64,000 nt of DNA from Sympetrum striolatum (GCA_947579665.1 OX388352.1:34156216-34220215); one strand, 5' to 3'; positions 10,619 through 24,534 are shown, numbered from the stretch's first letter. Numbers and translations: made by a program. The notes: generated by a model from the letters alone, not told the origin.

Positions 10619-12746
10619 GCCTAACCTATACAGCTTTTAGATGACAATGTTATTCTATTGTATCAAAACCAATATACTACTGCAAACCTTAAATTATAAT
10701 TTAATTCAAATTCAATTCAAACTACAAAACAAAGTTGGGGAAGGTGTAAATTACTTTAGATGAAGTGTGGAGATTTTTTGTTACTTACTTAGAATGTATT
10801 TATTGCTGGAAATTATTTTAGATGAAATATTATTATTGTTGGATGTTTTTTAGAATCTAATTATTGCTGGTTATTAAATTAGGATGGAATGTAATGATTG
10901 ATGGGTACGGTTTAGAATTTAATGATTTTTGGATATTATTTAATTATTTTTTGTTATTACTTCAGAAGACATAGAATTATTATTGCTTATTAGTTTCAGC
11001 CGAAATGTAGTGAATGATTTAGAGTAATATATAGAGTTATATTAAAGTTGCCACCAGACCTTTGTCCAATTGTAGCGTGTTTATGTAATAATAATAATGA
11101 CACTTTTCGTAAGAATGAGTGACCAACATAAATGGAAAAGCAAAATTAACAAATCATTATTACTAATAATGCTGTAGCTTTCTTATAATCACAGTCACGG
11201 ATAGGGTTGAGATAAGAGTAAACGAGATATGCATTTTCTATGAGTATGAAGCGTTGACATTCCCATTATTACGTCTTTCCCCGAAGTAACGCCTTCGCTG
11301 AATTTGAATTTAAACTTTGCACGTATGAAAAGAGTACTTTGTCTTCACCGATTACATTTCCATTCACTTCATCGAATTTTCGGAGTTATTCGGGCTTCTT
11401 CTCCTTCATCCACAATCATGTATCCGTAAGATCTTTCAGCACTATCGGGGAATTCGGAGAACGGCAGATCTCCTCACGACGTAGGCCGGAGAAGAGGGGA
11501 CAGACTTACTTCGTGGCTGTGAAAGGATTCTCTAATCCCTCAGATGCTTTCCATAAAAGGGCGAGCGACTGCTTACAGCGAGTGATTGAATATGCTAAGG
11601 AACGCGCTGTGCGACGGAAGGGACCCCTAAACTGCTGCACCATTTACTTCTGGCGGAGGACCTGAACAGCGTCGCTTCGGCCTTTGTATCGGGTAAACTA
11701 TCCACTCTTTGGAAATCCCTTCTTACCCTTACCTATTCCCCAAACATTCCTTCCTCATCTCCCTCCCCTATAGTTGGAGCAAATCCTCTCCAGTCCAAAT
11801 CGATCTCATCGTATCCATTCACAACTCAACCGAGCCATCTCGGATCTTCATTCCTCGGAGAAGATTTTGCGTCAACTTTAACTTTCTTCCGTATAGCCAA
11901 TCGTTTACAAAGGTTTCCAATCTAATATCGCGTGGTTTTGACATGACATGTTTCGGATGTTTCCTTTTGCATGTCTCTCCATTCCATTTTATTGAATCCG
12001 TCGGAAACTCCAGGGCGGCGTCTGGTCTGCTCCTTTTAAAGCCGGGTAATCCGCGCGTTATTTATTTTGATAAATTCCGACGTGGCCAAAAAACTCAAAT
12101 GGAAATATCTCTTATTTTTCTTTCTTAAGGTGAAGTATTAAGACTTAATTGGATGATATGGATGAAATATGGAAAGAAGACAGGAAGAAGATAAAAATAG
12201 GAGAGAAGTGGGTGATCTATAAGAAGAAATGGAAAGATATTTAAGTACTTATACAAAAGAGAAGGCTGTAAGAAGTTTCGAAAGAATAAAAAATAAATAA
12301 ATAAGAGTTTGTGTGAAGAATCGGAAAACGCTATATGTGTTTGTGTTCTCTTCTGAGTTTCTTGCTCTATTTATCTTTAATTAAATATAGTTCATCCTTC
12401 CTTTCAATAAGTGAAACGGTTTAGACTACCCCGTATTATAAAGGTGTTAAAGTTTTATTTTTACTTTCCTTACCACCAAAATGATATTCACTTTCTTGGT
12501 GTTATCTAAGATCTTGATCGTGACTTATTGTATTAAGTATTGTTAAATTTTTCCTCATTTCTCGTTCTGTTGTTCATAGATTACAGTCATTTATGAATCG
12601 CTTAAAAATATCTTTTGCTAACAGAAAGTTCATCGGAATTCACAGACCTCACTCCTTTTGAATGTTTTGTAATACTATTAAATCACTGCAATGAAGCAGA
12701 TGACCCAATCACTAATTTGAGTGCTTGTAATGATGTCACTTTCAAC
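10619..12746. other. Gene-free stretch
   Basis: About 10740-11000 has repeated TTATT and GAATGTA words. About 11330-12060 is less AT-rich, with open frames of 108 and 139 codons (11339-11665, 11709-12128) that show no recognisable domain and start at TTG or other non-ATG codons. 12160-12300 is a purine-rich GAAGA tract. I do not call a gene here. Confidence 0.45.
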
Positions 12747-12748
12747 TA

Positions 12749-13223
12749 CCGTATTTTAAGGACTCCAAAACACTACGGAGTATAAGACGCACCTTAATTT
12801 TTAAGCAATTAAAAAACATGAATTTTTATTATTTGATTGCAAAGCCAGACTAAAAACAAATTCTTAGTTAATTAAACCATACTGACCTTTAAAATCCCTG
12901 AAAATCGTCATCTGAACTTTCTTCTTCTTACTTTATTTTTTCCATTGCAAAACTAGCTTCTAACAAAAATATTGTACTGTAACTGATAACACAAATCACT
13001 TTTAATTCAAGCTCGTCGCATCGGTGCACTGCTGCTGCCGCTTTAATCCAATGTTGCCAGATAGAGATAGGTTTCCCGCGGCATGGAATATATGGCAATA
13101 TTTAAGACTGGCTGGAATTTTAAATCTGACTCTGGACATTTTTAGATTAATTTTAAGTAAAAAACGCACCTGCATTTTGGTGGAAAGTTAAAAAAAGTGC
13201 GAATTATAGTTCGTAAAATACGG
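12749..13223. mobile_element. MITE with CCGTATTTT ends
   Basis: The left end CCGTATTTTAAGGACT and the right end, inverted, CCGTATTTTACGAACT are followed in both by a TATAA and CGCACC block (after a 16-bp insertion on the left). TA flanks both ends (12747-12748 and 13224-13225), a candidate 2-bp duplication. The 475-bp body has no coding capacity. Similar ends are common in animal MITEs, but I cannot assign the superfamily. Confidence 0.6.
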
Positions 13224-13418
13224 TAAATTGGACAAAATGGAAGGAGCTATGTTTTGGAACTAGAAAAATAGATAACAACTGACAATTAGATCAATAAATT
13301 AGTAAATAATGCTTCTTGCGATGAAATATTTAGAGAAATTAGTTGAAAAATAACTAACAAAAAAATCACGAATATTTACGACGATGTGGTACGTACGTAT
13401 GTTACGGATCGTATAAGG

Positions 13419-13690
13419 CAGCGGTTCCCAACCGGTGGGTCGCGACTCACTAGTGGATCACGGAAGGGTTACAGGTGGGTCGCGACTATCCTAAAACCAC
13501 CAGAAAAAATAAGAAAAATCGAAACAAATCGACGATTTATTTACATGCAATATTTGATGATAAATTATATATACATAAGGAAGGGATACAATGCAAATAA
13601 GGTTTTTTACTCCACCATGGACCGATGGACCGTGGAGGTATTACGATAAGGAAAGTTGGGTCGCCAGCTGAAAAAGGTTGGGAACCACTG
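13419..13690. mobile_element. hAT MITE (272 bp)
   Basis: The left end CAGCGGTTCCCAACC and the right end, inverted, CAGTGGTTCCCAACC match at 14 of 15 bases, and both are followed by GTCGCGA/GGCGACCC words. The flanks GTATAAGG (13411-13418) and GTATAAGA (13691-13698) are a 7-of-8 target duplication. The ends are close to those of the autonomous-type hAT at 6529, so that family could have mobilised it. Confidence 0.85.
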
Positions 13691-13698
13691 GTATAAGA

Positions 13699-14264
13699 TA
13701 TACCAAATACATAACTTTGAATACTCCCTTATCTTTAAGCTTTATATGCAGCATTTTATATTATTATAATTATTTTACGAAATGGCGATTGCATGAGATT
13801 GGCTATTTTTATAAATTATGCGTTTACGCGATTCTTGGAATTTTTTAAGACATTTAGTGACTCAATAATCCCCTCCATCATTTGAGAAGCACCTTACGAA
13901 ACTATTCCTCTCTGAAGAGAATTGCACCGACAAAACACCCTTCAATTTGCGGTTGTATTTATTGTATTTGCTCTCTTTCTTTGTATCTTTATGTTTTTAT
14001 GTTTGTATTTCAATAGTTGTGTTGTTGTATATGATCGTATTTTAATTTTCAATAAGACTGAATTATATGAGTATTAATTTTTATTTTGCATCATATTAAA
14101 TAGATTTATAGAATTGTATCTTATATAAGACTGCATTATACAAGTATTCATATTCATTTTGTATCATATCATGTAGTATTTGTATATATTTGTACGTTGT
14201 ACTTTATTTAGATTTGTATTTTATTTTGTTGTGTAATTTTTGATATATTATGTAAATTTATTGG
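13699..14264. other. Gene-free stretch, T-rich
   Basis: Very T-rich on the plus strand from 13960 to 14260. It leads into the LINE 3' end that follows and may be that element's untranslated tail. Confidence 0.4.
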
Positions 14265-14335
14265 TTAAATGGAAGATGGGACTCAAAAGTCCTAATTTTG
14301 CCAAATAAAGTCTCTTAATAATAAAAATGATTTTA
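14265..14335 (+). repeat. LINE 3' end, hairpin family
   Basis: AAATGGAAGATGG is followed by GGGACTCAAAAGTCC, ATTTTGCC, AAATAAAG and a short TAATAATAA tail. The GGGACT/AGTCC stem corresponds to GAGACT/AGTCTC in the other copies (16190, 24547, 28528, 30836). The 3' end arrangement is typical of a non-LTR retrotransposon. Confidence 0.7.
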
Positions 14336-15035
14336 GCATATTGGGTTTTTTATGATCGAAAATTTCCTCTAAATCATAAGTTTGTAATTTCGTTATTTCA
14401 TGGAATTCGCGCCATTAAAAGAATTTTCAAAGTTCCTATGAACCTTTGTAGCACATTTAGATGATACTTTACATTGCTAGCGGGTTTGAGAGGAGTTATT
14501 TAGGACGAGTTGGAGATGGAATCCATACCAACTATGAAAGCTATTTTCCTCGGTCTGTGGGAGGTGGTTGGGCCCGAGGAGAAGCGGAAGAATGAAGACT
14601 GGACAGCGTGGAAATGTATAACTTAATTTCGCCGCGGTAAGACAGCACTCTGATAAAGACCTCCAGAGAAAGGTGATGCTGCTGTAAAAGGTTTAGCGAA
14701 CCTTTAAACTGGTGAACTCAATCTGATCCTTAAGATATTGAAAATCTTTTGAATGCAATTACATCACTTTACTTCGGAAAAAATTCGAGTAAGACTATTC
14801 ATCAGATATTTAACAAATCAAGTAAGTGTTGATATTTCTTTTATGGAAAGAATAAGTTATATCTATTTTTATACATTGCATTGAACATTAGTTTCTACTA
14901 CCTTATCTTGACGAATGAGAATATTTTTCCTTTGTGAATCAGTACAGATTAGAGAAAAATGTATTTCTTTCATTCATCTTTGTCACAATTTTCTACACGC
15001 CTGTGATGATATTAAATCTACTTCGGTATGAGTGA
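14336..15035. other. Gene-free stretch
   Basis: No feature that I can support. Confidence 0.5.
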
Positions 15036-15217
15036 TGCCGAATAGTGGGACTGATTGAGGTCCCTCCTTATGGAATGTCAAGAAAAGTGTTACTCGTAGA
15101 GTCATAATGCTTCACTTATGATGACATGTCCCCCTTATAGCATTCTGGCTTGGTAATGAGAGCAAGGGAAAATTACCTCATCCTTCCTAATAAGCCTCAT
15201 TTCCTCCTACTGGCTCT
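15036..15217 (+). repeat. Dispersed repeat, copy B
   Basis: Same-orientation partner of 484-672, sharing the GAGGTCCCTCC, GTTACTCGTAGAGTC and GCAAGGGAAA blocks in the same order. Diverged, no coding capacity. Confidence 0.75.
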
Positions 15218-16149
15218 TGGTAGCTAAAGTTAGAGGTGGTGAGATACCAAACAGTTTAGGGGGTGAACACTTAATCACGGCAAAGAACGGGCATAGCTAA
15301 GTATTCTTTCCTCAATACGGGTATTTCTGAGTGGAATAAGTAACCTGTATCACTCTTGAGGCCTTTGCCTGAAAATAAAAATGTTTCAAAAAGAAATATT
15401 TCAATGTGTTATAATAATGTTGTGTAGTACTGTGTAATAGTAATTTAGGTACCTCTGAAAAAGTAAGGGATTGCATGACAGGGTGATGTACGGCGGGGTT
15501 CTACCCCAGGTCCGCTACGGTAGCCGAGAAGGCCTGCCATGAAAACGAGAATCCAGTAAATGCAGTTACAAATAATATTATAAGTTCATTATTTAGTTGT
15601 AAGGTAAGTATAATATATGTATGTAATCATTCTATGGGAATTGTATATTCATCATGCATGTGTTTTATATTAATTATGTATATTAACTTGCATATACGTA
15701 TGTAGGTAGGAAAAACTGCCACAGGCTTAAAGCCTAACTGGAGTCTATGTTATAGTATAAATACTTCATAGAAGACGAACACTAACATCACTAGAACGTA
15801 TATTTATGCCAATTACAGGGCTCGAGCCCATGAATTGGGTACTAGAAAGCTAACATATATTCTGCCGTAAAGTCGGTTAAAATCTTTTTCGTCTTTAGGG
15901 TTTGGATCTATGCTTGGAGAATATAAGTTCATGTAAAACCAAGGAATGAGATTTTAAGGAGTAGTGTGAAGCAGCAGTTAAGAAAAATACTCTGATTTCG
16001 GTTTGTAAACAATTTGGATCGAATTTATAGTCTTAAATCTAAATGTTTTTGGTTTCTTCACTTGATGAAGGCGCTAAAAAGTCGAGATAGCATTTCTCCT
16101 TTGGTCTATGTGCGTGTTATTTTTGAAAAGCTTTTAATGATAGTAAAAT
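15218..16149. other. Gene-free stretch
   Basis: Contains a GC-richer patch at 15475-15545 (GGCGGGGTTCTACCCCAGG, a small hairpin) and nothing else I can support. Confidence 0.4.
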
Positions 16150-16220
16150 AGGATATAATAATAATAAATCGTCTTTATTTGGGCGAGATTGAGACTTAAA
16201 AGTCTCTTCTTCCATCTAGG
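16150..16220 (-). repeat. LINE 3' end, hairpin family (minus strand)
   Basis: On the minus strand: TAGATGGAAGAAGAGACT, TTTA, AGTCTC, AATCTCGCCC, AAATAAAG, then (ATT)n. The GAGACT/AGTCTC stem and the CTCGCCCAAATAAAG block match the copy at 28510 almost exactly. Confidence 0.8.
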
Positions 16221-19200
16221 ATATACGTTTCTACAGAGAAGTGTTTCCTGTTTTATTTTCCTATTTCGATGGAATTCCTCAAAGTAGCCCGTTAATTCAG
16301 TGTATTTTTATGCAAAACCAGTTCAATTTGTGTATGAGTGGGTAATTCATCGGTAAAAATTATAATTCGTATAAAATATACATAAAGCCACTCAAGAAGG
16401 ATTTTGATTAATATACTTAGATTAACAGTACCATAAAAATGGAATGAATTATCTGAAGGTATTTTTTACCCCTTCGCAAGTAAATAGGAAATGCTTCGAA
16501 GAGGGATCGAGGGAAGTTTCCGAAAGAATTGATAATGACTTTATATTGTTAGTGTTAATGCTATCTTTATTAATCTCTAATTAGCCGTAAAATTTGATGC
16601 AGATTAAGTCTCGCAAAAGTTAAATTTTTTTGGATTATTTTTATCTTGATGATTTTTCTGTATATCTGCGGGAGGTTTTCAAGGAGTTTCCTTCTCCCCT
16701 TTGGTAAATGTCGGGCCGAGTTAAATATTGTTTAAATACCTTTATGTTATGTTATAGTATCATTGCTATGTAGTATTCTTCTAAGCCTTCTCCTACTTGT
16801 ATTTTAGTACGAGCTTGTATGAATTAGGGGTTTCGCATAGCAATGCGGGTTGAGAGTTCGGTTTGGGTGGAGTGGAGCTTTAAAATCCTACTCTGTATGC
16901 ATTTGTATAAGCATCACTTTATCATCAGGCAGTAATCCACTTGCGACGTGAGTATAATAATAGTAGAAAAATAATTAATATTATGACCACCTTTATATGG
17001 AGATCAATAAATATAAATGTAATAAATTTTAATAATATTAGGAAGGAGGAACTCCTTCAGTCATACTGCTCGATGGAATATTTGAGTGTATGAGGGATTC
17101 ATATCAAATTTCAAAATATTTTACGGAACAATTATTGACTTTCCCTGGAACGCCGCTGTTTCACGGAGCATAGTTTGGGATAAGTTGCTGCGGAACATGG
17201 ATCTCGAGGAAGTTCGAGAGTCGGAAATGAAGGAGATAAAGAAGTTGTTTTGGGTGAGACAAAAAGGGTCTCGGAGAGAGTGTTGCTACGAGTTCCAACA
17301 TCGCTCTAATACCGCACGGAAATTGTTTACAAGTGTTAACCAGAGCATTGTACAGTGCTCCTGTAAATCTCTTTTTTGGTTTAATGAAATAGCGGAATTT
17401 GGCTCCATTCCGGTATCTCCCCGCCATTGTCCGCCGAACAGGCTTTAACTGGTTTTCATTGCTCCATTTGAAAACACTATCCCTCTGAAAATTTTTTATT
17501 GGGTGTAGCGTTTTCGATAACATCATATCATATTAAATTTCAGAATTAAACTTGATGAGCAAAACATTATCAAATTCAGAGATTAACTTTCTTAACATAT
17601 TTACCAAACTGTCATTACAATTATCCGAAACTCAATTTTACTCACTATTGGCGAATAAAATTTATGCTACTCACTATTATAATTTGAACCGTAAGTTTTA
17701 ATGGAAATAACTCGGTTATAGTTTCCGTTCTTATGTAAGAATTTTAAATCTTCGGTTTTATTTCATCTTGGCAAAAATAAATTTAATTTTATCTTCAGTT
17801 TGGTTCTGCTCATATATGATATTATTATGTTGACGCTCCTCAAAAAGTTTCAGGTTCAAGACGTATAGTCGACTGTAGCATGCCATTATCCACTCACTGA
17901 AATTAAGTTATTTTGTAATACTCTTCATAAAGCGAGGCGCACCTATTTATTAAAGAAGGACCTCTCTTCTACATTAATTCTTGCGTAGCTTAGTAGAGGA
18001 TAAAGTAATAATAGAATTATATGAAGAATTAAAGAACATATGGTTAGGTTTGTGAGAAAAATCTTTCTTTCTAAGGCTAATGAATATGTAACTCGCACAA
18101 AAAGGAGTTGTATACACAGAGATATGTACGCAGACTTCTGAATGTACTCCTATGTATATACATCGCTGTATATTGTACTATATTAAGTATAAGTAAAATG
18201 TAAATGAATGTAGCATATTAGTACATACTGCTTCTTAGTAACACGCAAGTACATCTTACAATGTAATCGAGTTTTCTGCCAGGAAGGGAGTAATTATTTT
18301 TACTCGCAGATGAGTCCAAGTTAATTCTATTTAAATTCTTTTTATTTACTGAATTTTTTTCAGTTAGTGAAAACTGCATGCATGCAAAATTATTTGAAAT
18401 ACTTCATATGCTGCTAATTTTTTCTATACGTGAATTGTAAAATATGAATTTTTTGCAGGAAAACATTAGAACATTTCAATAACTTGGAAGCTGAGTTTTT
18501 AGTTAAGATAATTCTACGTCGACGCTGACTGAAGCTTAGATTGATTAATTTTTTATGCATTGATAAGGAGGGTCAAGGCAAGTGCCCACTCCGCTCCACT
18601 CCCTTTAAGGGTATGTTTTCCTTGCCAACAATTGATCGTGAAATCCGCATCGAGGTTTTAAATGTCTGAAAATGTACGTAATTAATTTTTCGTCATGAGT
18701 TATACGTTATTGTAAATTGACTTCAGTGCCTTGTATTGGTTATCAAGTAGATCAATCAAAGTCAAAAATAATAATGGAATGTGCTTCGTTGCATTCATAG
18801 AAACACGGTTATTTAAATGTAAATATATCGGTCTTTATACAAAACGGGAGGACCATAGATAACAAATCGCGAGCTAGTTAGCACTGCTAACTTATAACTC
18901 ATAAATACAACGGGAATTACTATTGCATCCACCGCTAATAAGTTTATTTAAGATCAACTCTAAACTTCTGCTGTAAAATAAATACGTCACGCTTATTTAT
19001 CCATTATAGACAATATTGAAAATTTATGACCTTTTGTTAAACTTTATCGTTTGATAGATTTCCAAATTTCTTCATATTCATAATTTTTTACCATTACGAG
19101 TGGAGTTTTGTGTATTGTCTAACGTATTTTTTCACTAAAAATAAAGATTTTTTTCTAATTATTCCAGACACTTCTGGTGAAAACACAAATTTCTTTGGGA

Positions 19201-20077
19201 AAGCGAATTTCAGTTATAAGTGGCTGTAATTTCTTCTTTCTTTCAAGAGGTAAAATAAAAGTTGTTGAGCGCAACAATTGCGTCTCCAAGGCATAATTTT
19301 CTTCCGTGAGACGTTTAAATAAAATATCTGCATTCATAATATTATTTCCCTTTCACAAGGCGGTTCCGTAAACGGTACACTTCCATACCTCGGTTATTTT
19401 GAGACAAATGAGAGGAGAATCGAGGTTCTTCCGCTATTTCCACCATTTGCGAAGAGACTTAAGGCTTATACTTTCTCTCGTCGCAAAGCTTTATTTCTCT
19501 TCCTAATGCCTTAAAAGATTCAGAAGGTGTTCCTTTCCTCAATTAATGAGTCTTTTTCCACTTTTGCGGGCCGCTAAGTTTCCTTCTCTCACTTAGGGTC
19601 TCTCTTATTTGGGCCGTCCGACTAAAACTAGCTTGTTGAACTGGAAATCCTTTTAAAGGATATTTTGCGAAGAACTTCGTTCTTTAGTAGATTCATATCT
19701 TTGTACGAAGTTGGTTGGTTTGAGAGCCCACACACGGACACTCAGCGGGTTAAAATCCATCTGATGTTACGGAAATGTTTTTTCTTCGTTCGATAGCTTT
19801 TCAGTACCTATTTTGTTGCTTCTTCGCATTCTGGAGGAGTTTAATAGTTGATTGTGAGGATATTTATCTACTTAAAGGAAGATTAAATAACTGTTTTTCC
19901 TTCGATCGATAGTTTATAAACAAATTTTTAGATGCAGGGAAGAGTTCATTATTTTCAATGGATAGGGCTTTGAATAATAATCACGTTTTACTGAAATTCA
20001 TTTGAAACCTTATTTATATAGTTATCGATGTAATAAATTATTCAAATATATGTATCTGTAGGAAGATATTTAAAAAA
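16221..20077. other. Gene-free stretch
   Basis: Ordinary AT-rich DNA. The longest frames, 17086-17448 (+) and 17161-17526 (-), overlap each other on opposite strands and show no domain, so I leave both out. Confidence 0.45.
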
Positions 20078-20335
20078 ATCGGAGAAAAATGTAAATATTT
20101 GGCTTGAAAAGAAAAAGTGGACAAATGACCATCGGCCGTACTTAAGGTGTAACATGATATAAAAACTACTACATTTATGTCAGCAAAATTTCAAGTCGTC
20201 CTTAAATAAATTTGGGATGGTATCATAAAAAGTCGAAGAGTTTTAAAAAATTGAAAAATTATTTACTTAAAAAAGTTTGAAGTAAAACGCTAAAAGTGGT
20301 CAAATGACACCTCCGTCCTTACAGTGTTCAACACT
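20078..20335 (+). repeat. Diverged tandem duplication, period about 188 bp
   Basis: GTGGACAAATGACC...GTACTTAAGGTGT (from 20118) recurs as GTGGTCAAATGACACC...GTCCTTACAGTGT (from 20297), each preceded by a TTGAA(G)..AAAA stretch. Two old tandem copies of unknown origin. Confidence 0.5.
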
Positions 20336-23300
20336 AAGCGATCGATCCGTTTCTTTCGTTTCATACTATCGGATCGTCAGTGGAAAGACTGAGTTTTTGG
20401 AAGCATTTTCTTTGATTACCAAATAAGACAATCTAATTAATATACACCAAAAATAGGGCAAAATGTGGACCTAGGGGTGAACCCTAAAAGACCTAGGTTT
20501 TAATTACTTTGGTGGTGGGTCTTAATGAATTTTTTCTTTAATACATGTAATGGACATCCACACTTTTTAGGCCTCCTCGATTCATCATATGTCAGCGTTT
20601 AAGAGTAAATTAAAACAGAAATCAACTGTGAAATTGAGAAAGGACTCGCTAAACCTTTAATTAATTAATTAATCCGTATTTTTTATTAAGAGCATCAACA
20701 TACAGAATGAGGCCAATTAAGGCTGAAGATTAACGATAGAAGAAAAATGAGATCAACAACTTAAACAATAATATAAAATATAGTGATAGTATAAAATACA
20801 AAAACAATTACACGAATTAATCTCTTGCAACAATATTCAGGGTCGATTTAAGAGGAAGATGAAATGGTTCAAAGTTTTTGCTGGACGAGAAAGAGTTGAA
20901 AATTGAAGGTATTCTGAAAAAGAGAGACCGTTTTATTATTGATGCACATGGGGTATTAAAAAATAAATTATCCAATGGACGAGTAGTTCTTGATTTAATA
21001 GTAAATGTACCAAGATTGACTTGTCGCCATTATAGACCATTTTATACACTCTGAAAGCCAGATTGTTTGTTTTTCATAGTACGTGTTCTGAGTGTAATAA
21101 AATTGTTACCTATAATTCAGCTACTCTGTATAACACTATTTATAGGTTTCCTTGAAAGGTGTTATTACTTCTATATTTTCTATTTTGCTCTCATTGCAGG
21201 CTCAGTCTAAGTAGTTGGTAGTTCACGTTATTCTCAATATTCTAGTTAATGGGAAAGTTAAGTCTTCAGTGGAATTTCTTTCTCAGACATTACTAAACAG
21301 TTACTGCCTAGCTTCTACTTCCGTGCTACAAATGTGCACTAGAAAGCAAGTATTTTTTAAAGCTATTTTATCGTCGTAATTTTTAAGTTAATGTATAATC
21401 TAGAAGAGGCCCAACTAAAGGGAAGAAGTATCATTTCCTTACCTTTTCATCCCGCTTAGCAAGCATTCACTCTAAAGTTAAGTTTTCCAACTATTCTACC
21501 ACCCTTTACGGAAGTGTGCATTTCATTATTCATAACTCCGAAATTTTCGGATACACTAGCTACTATTTCAAGAATTTCGGTCGATTAATCCCGGCATAAT
21601 TACTTCCTTTCAAGAGCTCAACTAGGTATATTTACTGAAATTGAGTTAAACTTGCCAATTTGTCGTCCTCCGTGAAAATATTTCCCGGAGCGTTTTGGTT
21701 TCCGTGCAATTTTTTTCACTACAAAGGATGCAGCTCTGGGTTCCAGGAGGCGAAGGCTGCTGTACTTGATTGCCACGCTTTCACCTTGTATGCCGAAATA
21801 CCTGCGTTGATTCATGCGTAATAAAGTTACACCGAGGGACATAATTGACCTAATTTCGTGCCGGCCTTCCAATTTCTGGGAATTTCCGAAGAGAAAATTT
21901 GCCGCAAATTGTGATTCCGATTAAAATTGACTTTCGACATCGTGGCACGCGCCAAATCCCCTCACGTGTGAGGTTTGCGTCCGCATACGATATCGGTTTT
22001 GCTAACTAATCATGAATAGTGTACTTTAGCAACTCATATAACCAAATCGTGACGATTGACAAAGTTTTTGATTTATTTAAACGTGGAAGCTTTTTCTAAA
22101 AATATTTCCCCGAACATATCGTTAAGTATCATTTCCTGATATGGCAATTGAATTTGCTGGCTATACTTATGTTTATCTCATAAAATTTAAACTATATTAA
22201 GGAAAATTGCATTATATTGCTACATATTAATTATTATTACTATGATTCGAAGCTTTTTGAGACTAGATAGGGTATTAGAATGGAGGAGAGATTTAGTGTG
22301 TGAATAGAGAAATTTATCCGTATTACATGTTATGGTTTTAGATATAGAAGCTGTGTAAACTTGCTGAAATTAAGTGTAGTGGCTCCTGCATAGCTAATTA
22401 GTTAGTGTAATGTCTTTGGTAAAAGTGTCCCCGTGTTCTATTTCCAAAGGGGACCTATAGTATATGCGAAATGAGTCAGCGGTTGGAGAAATTACAAGTA
22501 ATAATACCATAAATGAGTGTATTTTTTCAAAATATTTTTGAAAATTGATGTTAATATTTGTATTTTAATCGATTAAATAGAGTTGCAAATGTATTTTCAA
22601 CGACATATTACTCCCCGGAATTCCTCCTTTTCGCCCCATCCAAATGAATGTACAACCCAGCACAATTAGGAAGTTCTGTAACCTAATTAAGATCGATTTT
22701 TCTTGCTGTTACCAATTTGGAATCGAGGCCTCGGTTAGAGTTCTGAAAACATTCTCCTAAATGATTCCAGGTAAAGGTATATAGACGTATGCTGAAGTGT
22801 TGAATAGATAAATTACCCCACCTCCAAACACTTCCCCTGAAACTGCCAACCAATTCTTTTGTAGTGAGTTTCCACTTTGCACTGCTGAGTCACCAGTTTC
22901 TCATAAATATCAGTAGCTTTGTGGTGTTCCGTGAAAGCACGTATCGAATAAACCTAAAATAAATTGCGATTTGTGGCAACCACGATAAAAGTGAACGTCG
23001 TAAGACAGAATACAGGAGTCTGTGCGATTGAGGATGTGCCCATATATGGAACGAATGAATAAAATCCTTATTAAGGTGAAGTTAGATCCAAGTTGCCCTC
23101 TTATTCGTCTAACCTCTATCGTCAATACTTTTTTACATAATGTTTTTACATATTATCACATATACATATTGTTTCATTCACATATGTTGATGTTTAGAAA
23201 TGGGAAGAAAAACAACAATCCGAAACGATCTGGGTTTGTGGGGAAAAATCTTCTCAACCTTAGTTTGAAGAAGGAAAAAACCCCTCCGTATAGGGGGAAA

Positions 23301-24534
23301 ACCCACGACGGAAGGGGAAGGTCAAACCTGCTGAAACTCAGAACCCGTAATGTAAAAATTTAGACAAGCGAATCGAAACTATTAAAATGTAAGCTAGTAC
23401 AGTTGAAGTGAAAATCCACGTACAATAAAGTCTACATCCCAAAAGAAAGATCAAATCAAAATAAATGCAATTATTCAATCTGAATATGCACGGAATATAC
23501 ATAATTATCTAAATAAATAAAGTTGTAAACTGGTTACCGTAATGCTAATATCATAGAACTTATCAATTGAAAAATAACAATTCTTGCGTTTCAACATGTT
23601 CGTTCCCAAAGTTTTACGACCCCAAGTGAAACTTTGAGCCGACTATGCCTATACACATTTCCCAGTCGCCATAACTCTAGTTTCGAAGCTGTTGTGCAGA
23701 AGAAATAGCAAATCCGAGAAAGGAAACTGAGTTCGCTATTAAACCTTACAAAAGAGGATCCACCTATTGGAATATTACTCTGATGGATGCAATTTCGTGA
23801 ATCTTGAATTCATTGGAATAGTATCTTGGGTAATGAGTTATACCTGTAATACTGCAGAAAAACATATACTTATTGCAATGATAAAATTTAACCAGAGAGA
23901 GCAGAGAACCATTGCAATGGTCTCTAAATGCAGATCATGAAGAATAAAGCGAATCTGACAGAGCAAAAGCCGTTAAGAACCTTTCTACTTTCTCGGAACG
24001 TTAATGCGGTGCAAGTAATTGTATCAGTATTGAGAGGATCAACATCTATTGATCCATCCCAAGACATTTTTCAACTAAATATTCCCTTTCATTTCGCGCC
24101 TGTTGCTTCTTTCTTTGATAACTTCTGCCTTTTCTCAAATCTATTGGCATGTGAAACCCCTTTAAGTCCACCGCGTTCCCCTTCAATGATCTTTTTCGTA
24201 ATACAGTCACATCGTATGAAAGGTCTAATTCTATGTGCTCTCCTCTTTTCTAACGCAATATAAGCACCTGGACTATTTAAATAAATAGTAATCGTCTATT
24301 ATAAATCATTCGAATAAAATTTTACTACTTTGTCTTGTAGATAAGTACTCTTGAGAAATCGTTTATATAAATTATTATCTGTTTGTATGGTCATATGCTT
24401 CCGCAATATATGAATAAAAAGTCCACTTCCCAGATGGAAGCACAAAGATCACCTCGGAAATGTAAAAGCAAAATGTAGACCCGTGGGCCTCTTACAAAAA
24501 AAACCTTTTCAACTTTATAGTTTATTTTATACCG
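20336..24534. other. Gene-free stretch
   Basis: Alternates between AT-rich DNA and slightly GC-richer patches (21400-21960, 22590-22900). Frames up to 113 codons exist but overlap on both strands and show no domain. Confidence 0.45.

Noticed and set aside
11339..12128. Two frames of 108 and 139 codons in a GC-richer patch
   Set aside because: They start at non-ATG codons or in poor context, show no domain, and may reflect base composition only.
17086..17526. Overlapping frames of about 120 codons on both strands
   Set aside because: Neither shows a domain, splice context or codon pattern better than chance.
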